19,995 nucleotides of DNA from positions 1-19,995 of the forward strand of contig CALVVH010000022.1 of the NCBI GenBank assembly GCA_944363805.1. Direction: 5' to 3'. Each line of letters begins with the position of its first letter. Within the stretch, counting starts at the first letter, position 1. Made by a program: the position numbers and the translations under genes. Source of the stretch: an uncultured Bacilli bacterium. Lineage in GTDB: Bacteria; Bacillota_I; Bacilli_A; RF39; UBA660. This document shows positions 14,713 through 19,995 of the stretch, in pieces. A model generated the notes under the pieces. It saw nothing but the letters and a program-made list of their open reading frames with translations. It did no database searches and was not told where the DNA came from.

Positions 14713-14742
14713 ATTATACAAAATGTTCTTTTTAAAAGTCAA
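14713..14742 (-). promoter_or_regulatory. Promoter of the FN3 surface protein gene
   Basis: On the minus strand TTGACT (14742-14737) and TATAAT (14718-14713) are separated by 18 bases, about 112 bases upstream of the ATG. A TATACT nearer the gene lacks a good -35 partner. Confidence 0.65.
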
Positions 14743-14823
14743 TTTACGTAAAATTTGGATTTTAATACCTTTTTTTAGAATTATGGAAGTTTTACAAATA
14801 ATAAATTCAAAAAATAAAAAAAA

Positions 14824-14850
14824 TCAAGAATTAAAACAATTAACTCTTGA
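14824..14850 (-). terminator. Second (distal) terminator of the McrB-like operon
   Basis: Minus-strand TCAAGAGTTAA (14850-14840) and TTAATTCTTGA (14834-14824) form an 11-bp stem with one G-U pair and a five-base loop. Eight U residues follow, the strongest U tract in the window. Confidence 0.88.
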
Positions 14851-14863
14851 CATTAAATTGACA

Positions 14864-14890
14864 AAAAGTTAGGCGTTTAGCCTAACTTTT
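14864..14890 (-). terminator. First (proximal) terminator of the McrB-like operon
   Basis: AAAAGTTAGGC and GCCTAACTTTT form a perfect 11-bp stem with a five-base loop, followed by U residues. The stem overlaps the stop codon of the calcium-repeat protein gene, and a second terminator lies 13 bases on. Confidence 0.88.
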
Positions 14891-16145
14891 AATTTAGTAA
14901 TTCAATATCGATACTTCCATCAAATATCTTACCTTGGTCATAGTTTTGATTTTCACCAGTACCATGTAAAGTAAATGATACAGTATAAGTTTGTGTAGTG
15001 TTTGGAGCTATTTCTATCCTACTAGCGATTAAAGAATCATCTCCTGGAGCAGTCGTCCATGCAAGATTATAACCATTATTAGTACTATTAATTCGATACC
15101 AGAAGTTAGTACTTTCAAATGTATTTTGGTTTACTATCCAGCTCATATCGTAATATAAAACTCTATTAGTAGTATTTTGGACAGTAAATACTAAATCTTC
15201 AATTTCGGTATTCACACCTTGACCAGCTTGGTCATCTGGATAAATATTATCAGCAACAACATTATTTTGGCTTTCAAATATGACTACTAAACTAGCTGTA
15301 TCAAAATCTACTCCACCATTTCCTTCTTGACTAGTTCCTCCCCCATTGTCATCTATCTCAATATTAGCACAATTCCTATCGCATACGCCATCGCCATCTT
15401 CATCACAGTTAAGGTCACACACACCATCACCATCTAAATCAAGATTGACATCTTTAACACCATCGCCATCGATATCTTGATCAAAATCGACCTTACCATC
15501 ACCATCATAATCGATATTCAAATCTGGCCAGCCATCATCATTGGTATCACAATTTATATCACACACACCATCATCATCAGTATCTTGGTTAGTGGGATTA
15601 AATACTGTTCCATCATCCATTTGCACGTTGAATACCGGCTTTCTATTGTTATGAAAATCGATATTTCTATCTGGTTTACCATCTTTATCTGTATCACAAT
15701 TTATATCACATATTCCATCATCATCTAAATCAATATTTAAATCAGCTATCCCGTCACCATCTAAGTCTTGATTCATCTGAATCTTTCCTAAGTATTGTAC
15801 TCCAGTATAAGTCGCAAATCCACCTAAGAACAAAAATGCCAACAAAAAGAGAAGAATTAAACCAATACCGCTCTTATCATCAAAATAGAAATAGAGCTTA
15901 CTACTATTCTTTTCAACCTTTAAACTCTTCGGCAAATAAACTTCATTATCTTGTGCATCAAAACAAATATTTAAAACTTTATCGACATGTTTTTGTGTTA
16001 CTTCTACTTTTTCTTCATACATTATATCTAAAGTTTTTTTAATAAGTTCATCTTGCTTCTTAGCATTAAGTAATAAAAATTCTTTTAAATCTATTACTTC
16101 TCGATTCCGATTCTTCTTAAATTTTTCCTCTTTTTTCTTGGCCAT
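14889..16145 (-). CDS. Membrane protein with extracellular thrombospondin-3-like calcium repeats
   Basis: This 418-aa protein has a highly charged cytoplasmic N-terminus (1-92), one transmembrane helix (about 93-118), then repeated acidic loops (about 126-260) of the form DLDGDGIADLN and DLDGDGVCDLNCDED, the DxDxDGxxD calcium-binding pattern of thrombospondin type 3 repeats. Four loops carry CDxNC pairs (ICDINC, VCDINC, VCDLNC, VCDRNC) that could form disulfides outside the cell. A Gly/Asn-rich hinge and a beta-sandwich-like C-terminal domain (about 280-418) follow. Positive-inside charge places the repeats outside. It is the last gene of the McrB-like operon, 13 bases after the preceding stop, with GAGGGATG as ribosome binding site. 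Its partnership with an AAA+ operon is unusual. It may be the outward-facing or tethering part of a membrane complex (inference). Confidence 0.8.
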   Translation of the reverse strand: MAKKKEEKFKKNRNREVIDLKEFLLLNAKKQDELIKKTLDIMYEEKVEVTQKHVDKVLNICFDAQDNEVYLPKSLKVEKNSSKLYFYFDDKSGIGLILLFLLAFLFLGGFATYTGVQYLGKIQMNQDLDGDGIADLNIDLDDDGICDINCDTDKDGKPDRNIDFHNNRKPVFNVQMDDGTVFNPTNQDTDDDGVCDINCDTNDDGWPDLNIDYDGDGKVDFDQDIDGDGVKDVNLDLDGDGVCDLNCDEDGDGVCDRNCANIEIDDNGGGTSQEGNGGVDFDTASLVVIFESQNNVVADNIYPDDQAGQGVNTEIEDLVFTVQNTTNRVLYYDMSWIVNQNTFESTNFWYRINSTNNGYNLAWTTAPGDDSLIASRIEIAPNTTQTYTVSFTLHGTGENQNYDQGKIFDGSIDIELLN

Positions 16146-16158
16146 AATTCATCCCTCA

Positions 16159-17244
16159 CTATTTCAATAATGCGATTGCTTTTTTATTTTTCTTATCAAA
16201 TTCCAAAACAAATTCTTTAAAGCACTTCCGTACAGCTGCTTCTTCTCTTTGTTTTCTTCTACTAGCCTCTTTAAATTCCTTATTTAATATTTTCTTAAAT
16301 TCCGTCTCACTGACATCACCAGTATAGACAAAATCATTGATTAATTTACTAATAATTGCAACATTATAAGTAGCTGTTTCTTTTTTATTTTCTTGTAACG
16401 CATCACATTCGATAAAAAATGCCAAATCATATTTATCTTTAATACTACCCCCATGTTCTTCCTTGGTTTCATTTTCTACCGATGTAATTGGTTTAATATT
16501 GTTTTTTTCTAAGTATTCCCATAATTCCAAAGCTTTGATAAAGTTTGGTTCTTTTAATATGACATTTGTCTTTCTAATTGGGCTTCTAACTGGACTACTT
16601 TCTTTTAAACTTTTAATAAAAGTACTCGCTCTAAAAGCCCCAATTACATCTTTTATATGTTCTATTCTTTCTTCTAAAGTATGTCCATCTTTTGATGAAT
16701 CTACTTCATCTTCATAGTTACTTTCCAAACTTAAACTTACTTTATAAGAACTTTTCTTATCTTTCTTTTCCCCTGCATAAGTCACAACATTTTTGATTTT
16801 AGCATATGATCGTTGATCTGATTCCTTAAGTTTATTGTCAACAAATGAATAAAGATTATCAACTAATGATTTAATAAATCTATTTTCATATAAATCGATA
16901 GTTTCTTCACGATATACATTGAGCAACTTAAGAGGAATAACTGTTCCATCATCGTGTACTTCTTGAATAAGATTAGTATTTTGAGCTAAATGTCTAATTG
17001 ATTCCTCAGTTACTACTTTAGCTTTTTCTATTGGTACAATATTTTCTTCTTGCACAATAAATCTTCGTGGGTTACGAATAATATTATCCAAATAAGGAAT
17101 ACATTCTTCTACCATATCTATCCAACTAGTATCACTTACCTTTTTTAAAACATCGGATTTAACCGTTACATCTGAACTAGTCGTTTCTATAAATTTAGCA
17201 ATATTTTCTTTACTTAAACTATTTAGGTAATCAAATAATTCCAT
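16159..17244 (-). CDS. Possible DUF2357-like partner of the McrB-like ATPase
   Basis: This 361-aa soluble protein has no signal or membrane segment. The region around residues 50-140 (PRRFIVQEENIVPIEKAKV, then TEESIRHLAQ and YENRFIKSLVDNLYSFVDNK) recalls the N-terminal part of DUF2357 proteins, which are encoded next to McrB-type GTPases and often continue into a PD-(D/E)XK nuclease. I see no convincing nuclease motif in the second half (about 200-361), which is Lys/Glu-rich and helical. The start has AGGAGG eight bases before the ATG, following directly on the McrB-like stop. The gene order AAA+ then this protein mirrors mcrB-mcrC. It may be the adaptor between the AAA+ ring and an effector. 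The family match is from memory of motif style and is moderate at best. Confidence 0.5.
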   Translation of the reverse strand: MELFDYLNSLSKENIAKFIETTSSDVTVKSDVLKKVSDTSWIDMVEECIPYLDNIIRNPRRFIVQEENIVPIEKAKVVTEESIRHLAQNTNLIQEVHDDGTVIPLKLLNVYREETIDLYENRFIKSLVDNLYSFVDNKLKESDQRSYAKIKNVVTYAGEKKDKKSSYKVSLSLESNYEDEVDSSKDGHTLEERIEHIKDVIGAFRASTFIKSLKESSPVRSPIRKTNVILKEPNFIKALELWEYLEKNNIKPITSVENETKEEHGGSIKDKYDLAFFIECDALQENKKETATYNVAIISKLINDFVYTGDVSETEFKKILNKEFKEASRRKQREEAAVRKCFKEFVLEFDKKNKKAIALLK

Positions 17245-17253
17245 TACATCCTC

Positions 17254-18759
17254 CTAAATAGTCTTTTTAAGACGAAGTAAATAAGCTTTACATTCTGGAG
17301 TTTTATCTGTTCCAAATAATTTTTCTAAATAATTGATTAAACCATCAATTTCATCTTTAATATACGCTAAATTTAATTGTTCAAATTTTCTTAATATTTT
17401 ATGAGCTATTAAGTAATCTATTGCTGCTACTTCATCGCCCCCGCAAGCTACAAATGCTGGTACAAATTCTTTTAGTTGTTTGACAATTCTGTTACCAAAA
17501 GCCAAGCGGAAGTGATCGATTACATAGCGATCTAATTGAGCAACTTTTTCCAATGTTTCATCCGTAACTGGATGATCTTTAGTAGCCTTTTCAAACAAAT
17601 CTTGGAAATATTTATAACTTATTTGCAAAGCATCAGTTTCTGGAGCCTCAAATTCTTCACATTTATCATCAATGGCAATAGGCATTGCTCTATCATATAC
17701 TTTATCGGTAATCATAAATGTTGAGTCATCATTATTGATTGTACCAATATACCACATATTTTCTGGAATTTTTAATTTTCCTTCATCTAATTTTTCCGGA
17801 TCATTTGGCCATACATTTGGTACCAATTCTACAACCCAATCTTTTTTATTAGGAAGTTCCAAAATAGATAACATTTCCGCAAAATAATATTCTACCCGCG
17901 AAATATTCATTTCATCTAGCAAAGTTATATATACTTCATCAGTATATTGAGCTTCATACATTTTTTCTAAAATTTCTGTTTCATTAAATTTCTTAGTAAA
18001 TTCGTTGAAGTAACCAAATATTTCTGTTGAATCTCTCCATGATGGTTGAACACTAGCCACAGTTGTTTCGTTCTTAGTAAATTCTCCAAAAGCATAAGCT
18101 AATGATGTTTTACCAGTACCAGATATACCTTCAAGAATTATTAATTTATTTGAAGCAAATGAAGCAATAAACAATCTAATCAAATGAATATCATAATATA
18201 AATGTAACTTTGATGCTGAGAAATTTCTAAAAGTATCACATAGTTCTTCTAAAGTAAAACTATTATGAATTTCTTCCGGTGTATATTCTTTAAATTTACT
18301 ATCAACAGTACTAAGTTTAAAGAATCTACTTTCCCCTTCTTTCAATTCATTCTTGACATTGCCATTTTCATCATATTCGATTTCTCCGTTTTCATTAGTA
18401 AGTTCTGCAATCTTCGCATTTTGTCTTTTTAATTTTAGTATTTCATTATTTAATACTTCAATTTCTTCAATCATTCTATCTTCTTTTTTGACATTTCGGC
18501 GATATTTAACATAAGTTTTAACAATTCGATAAACTAGAAAAATAATAACTGCAAATAATGCCACCAACAAAATAATTGACAAAATCATTATAACTAATCC
18601 TGTCCCCGTAAGATCACTCTTATAGTCATTAATAACTGTAACATAATTAATGACATTAAACATCTGACCTAAACCTCGGCCAATCCCCTTAACAATTTCG
18701 ACAATTCCCTCAAAAAAAGGGGCCATAAACTTCGTAAAAAATTCTCCGTACACACTCAT
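17254..18759 (-). CDS. Membrane-anchored McrB-like AAA+ ATPase/GTPase
   Basis: This 501-aa protein has an N-terminal amphipathic stretch, one transmembrane helix (about 53-79) and a coiled-coil linker (about 90-122), then an AAA+ module of the MoxR/McrB clade. Walker A is GISGTGKTSL (211-220), Walker B is YITLLDEMN (Asp282, Glu283), and the sensor-1 region is YIGTINNDDSTF, like the GTMN box of McrB. VQPSWRDSTEIFGYFN (from 237) also fits this clade, and DRAMP (356-360) carries the likely arginine finger. McrB itself is soluble and begins with a DNA-binding domain; here a membrane anchor replaces it, so modified DNA may not be the target. It is the second gene of a four-gene operon, with AGGAGG before the ATG and only two bases from the upstream stop. 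Confidence 0.85.
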   Translation of the reverse strand: MSVYGEFFTKFMAPFFEGIVEIVKGIGRGLGQMFNVINYVTVINDYKSDLTGTGLVIMILSIILLVALFAVIIFLVYRIVKTYVKYRRNVKKEDRMIEEIEVLNNEILKLKRQNAKIAELTNENGEIEYDENGNVKNELKEGESRFFKLSTVDSKFKEYTPEEIHNSFTLEELCDTFRNFSASKLHLYYDIHLIRLFIASFASNKLIILEGISGTGKTSLAYAFGEFTKNETTVASVQPSWRDSTEIFGYFNEFTKKFNETEILEKMYEAQYTDEVYITLLDEMNISRVEYYFAEMLSILELPNKKDWVVELVPNVWPNDPEKLDEGKLKIPENMWYIGTINNDDSTFMITDKVYDRAMPIAIDDKCEEFEAPETDALQISYKYFQDLFEKATKDHPVTDETLEKVAQLDRYVIDHFRLAFGNRIVKQLKEFVPAFVACGGDEVAAIDYLIAHKILRKFEQLNLAYIKDEIDGLINYLEKLFGTDKTPECKAYLLRLKKTI

Positions 18760-18761
18760 AA

Positions 18762-19835
18762 TTAATCCTCCTTATTCTTTATTACAAACTTTACACCATT
18801 TTTATCCCAAGTATATTTATTCTCAACATTATTCTTAACAAATTCCTCATATACTATTACTTCCATATCATAAGTAAATTTATTTTCATTAACATTATCA
18901 TCTACTAAATACTCATACATGATATTTATACCCATTTTTCTAATTTCATTTAATACATCATTATAATTTACTTCTTCTTCCAAAGGAACCAATACACTTA
19001 TATAATCTTTAGTATACTTATTACTAAATACTTTTAATAAACTGCTCTTCTTAGCAATTACTGTATCCATCTTTAACAAATATTTTCTTATCTCTTTATT
19101 ACTAATAAGTTCCTTTAATAGTTGAATATTTAATAAATCAAAAGACATACTTCGCATTTTAGCAGCATAGCTATCAGTTACTTTACTAACTATCTTTTCA
19201 TCAAACTTATCTAATCCAGCAATAGCATACTTAAAATCTACCCCATAATATATTGGCTTACTAGTATATTCATAATAACTATTATAACAATTATCACTAT
19301 CATAATACTCAAAGAACTTACTATCTTCTTTATTATTTTTCTTTATAGTATTAAATAGTTCATTTATTCGCACTCGATCATTATTAAATACTTTAAGTAT
19401 TTTAGTTTTTTTAAGATAATTAAGTAAATATTTAAACTTATTTTTTGTATCAACATAATTGCCATCGACTACATTAGTAGCAATATCTAAGTAACTTGCT
19501 GTACATATTATAACAGACAATAAAAAAGTCTCATTTTTAAGTTCTTGGAGCATCTTCTGTTTATTATTACTCTTAGCATATTCAATAATCGCCTGTAAAA
19601 CTAAATTTATATTATCATTTGAATACTCTATTGGATTATCTCTATGAACATTATTATCAAAATAGTTAGCATCAGCATACCTTGAAATAATTTCTTTACA
19701 CTCAACACTAAATTCTACTTTGTTATTCCACATTTTATTATTTTCCAAGGTTATCAAAGATTCCAGAATTTTAGCATACTCTAAAATATCTTTCTTCTTC
19801 TTTTCTACATATTTATCGATAACACTTAAACTCAT
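18762..19835 (-). CDS. Protein of unknown family, first gene of the McrB-like operon
   Basis: I do not recognise this 357-aa protein. It begins MSLSVIDKYVEKKKKDILEY and is mainly helical and Lys/Asn/Glu-rich, with one more hydrophobic stretch at about 102-118 (ETFLLSVIICTASYLDIA) that is probably a buried helix and not a membrane span. A Tyr-rich patch lies near 185-205 and a beta-rich C-terminal segment near 285-357. No enzyme motif, signal peptide or Cys cluster was seen. AGGTGA precedes the ATG and a clear promoter lies upstream. Tight coupling (two bases) to the ATPase gene suggests it is a subunit or regulator of the same complex, for example its target-recognition part (inference). Confidence 0.7.
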   Translation of the reverse strand: MSLSVIDKYVEKKKKDILEYAKILESLITLENNKMWNNKVEFSVECKEIISRYADANYFDNNVHRDNPIEYSNDNINLVLQAIIEYAKSNNKQKMLQELKNETFLLSVIICTASYLDIATNVVDGNYVDTKNKFKYLLNYLKKTKILKVFNNDRVRINELFNTIKKNNKEDSKFFEYYDSDNCYNSYYEYTSKPIYYGVDFKYAIAGLDKFDEKIVSKVTDSYAAKMRSMSFDLLNIQLLKELISNKEIRKYLLKMDTVIAKKSSLLKVFSNKYTKDYISVLVPLEEEVNYNDVLNEIRKMGINIMYEYLVDDNVNENKFTYDMEVIVYEEFVKNNVENKYTWDKNGVKFVIKNKED

Positions 19836-19862
19836 CTATGTCACCTAACCTATTCTTAATAA

Positions 19863-19891
19863 ATTATACCAAACATAAAAATGATTTGCAA
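19863..19891 (-). promoter_or_regulatory. Promoter of the McrB-like four-gene operon
   Basis: On the minus strand TTGCAA (19891-19886) and TATAAT (19868-19863) are separated by 17 bases, about 27 bases before the ATG of the first gene. Between 19892 and 19995 I see no gene. Confidence 0.8.
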
Positions 19892-19995
19892 TACGCCTTT
19901 ATTCTTTTTAATGGATTTTTTGTGCAGTTATAATAGATATGTAACATTTATTCCAATTTGCCATCAAAATTTCAGGAACCGATAATGTGGTAATA

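Larger units (their letters stand above)
14601..14888. other. Intergenic control region between the McrB-like operon and the FN3 gene
   Basis: These 288 bases hold two tandem terminators of the upstream operon, the promoter of the FN3 gene, and a long 5' leader (about 110 bases) before its ATG. The leader has no structure that I can assign to a riboswitch. No small coding frame with a ribosome binding site was seen. Confidence 0.6.

Noticed and set aside
15477..15728. Plus-strand open frame and short tandem DNA similarity over the calcium-repeat gene
   Set aside because: Both come from the repeated GAT/GGT/TGT codons of the DxDxDG repeats on the minus strand; there is no separate gene or CRISPR-like array with uniform repeats and spacers.
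19920..19960. Possible plus-strand promoter (TATAAT at about 19938) pointing out of the window
   Set aside because: No acceptable -35 at 16-18 bases, and no gene visible downstream within the window.

Overview
The window comes from a low-GC Bacillota-type bacterium, probably an uncultured gut Bacilli or Erysipelotrichales/RF39-like lineage. This placement is inferred from the strongly AT-rich DNA, clear AGGAGG ribosome binding sites, TTGxxx/TATAAT promoters, and short N-terminal membrane segments of the 'GATYAFF' kind on surface proteins. TGA is used as a stop (several ATGA stop/start overlaps), so this is not a mycoplasma-type code. No tRNA, rRNA, CRISPR array, transposase or integrase was seen.

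Layout. (1) 1-2271, minus strand: a type I signal peptidase followed by a large Ig-like surface protein that runs off the left edge. (2) 2329-2466: a 45-codon remnant of the HEPN-like gene of region 4, sharing a 90-bp direct repeat with that gene's 3' end. (3) 2533-11238: a very AT-rich island encoding what looks like an undescribed RiPP (ribosomally made, post-translationally modified peptide) pathway. A minus-strand operon reads: 38-aa peptide, SPASM radical SAM enzyme with a C-terminal PqqD-like domain, second radical SAM enzyme with an N-terminal recognition-like domain, 41-aa precursor peptide (TTG start, ELGG then NYCSDSC), HisC-like aminotransferase, B12-type radical SAM enzyme, and a PEP-synthase-like phosphotransferase with no PEP domain. 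A convergent YcaO gene has its own promoter with a palindrome between -35 and -10. (4) 11211-12800: a 529-aa protein with two RNxxxH (HEPN-like) motifs. (5) 12894-14600: a secreted FN3 surface protein. (6) 14889-19835: a four-gene operon with a protein of unknown family, a membrane-anchored McrB-like AAA+ ATPase, a possible DUF2357-like partner, and a membrane protein with thrombospondin-type-3-like calcium-binding repeats outside the cell; it ends in tandem terminators.

How they may work together. In the island the two SPASM-type enzymes probably bind the precursor leader through their PqqD/RRE-like domains and modify the Cys-rich core. YcaO would activate a backbone amide, and the B12-type enzyme, aminotransferase and phosphotransferase would tailor it further. 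No protease or exporter is encoded here. The 90-bp direct repeats on either side, the extreme AT content and the repeat-embedded promoter suggest the island arrived as a unit. Regions 1, 5 and 6 share a cell-surface theme. The HEPN-like gene and the McrB-like operon have a defence flavour, but none of this is shown functionally by the sequence.
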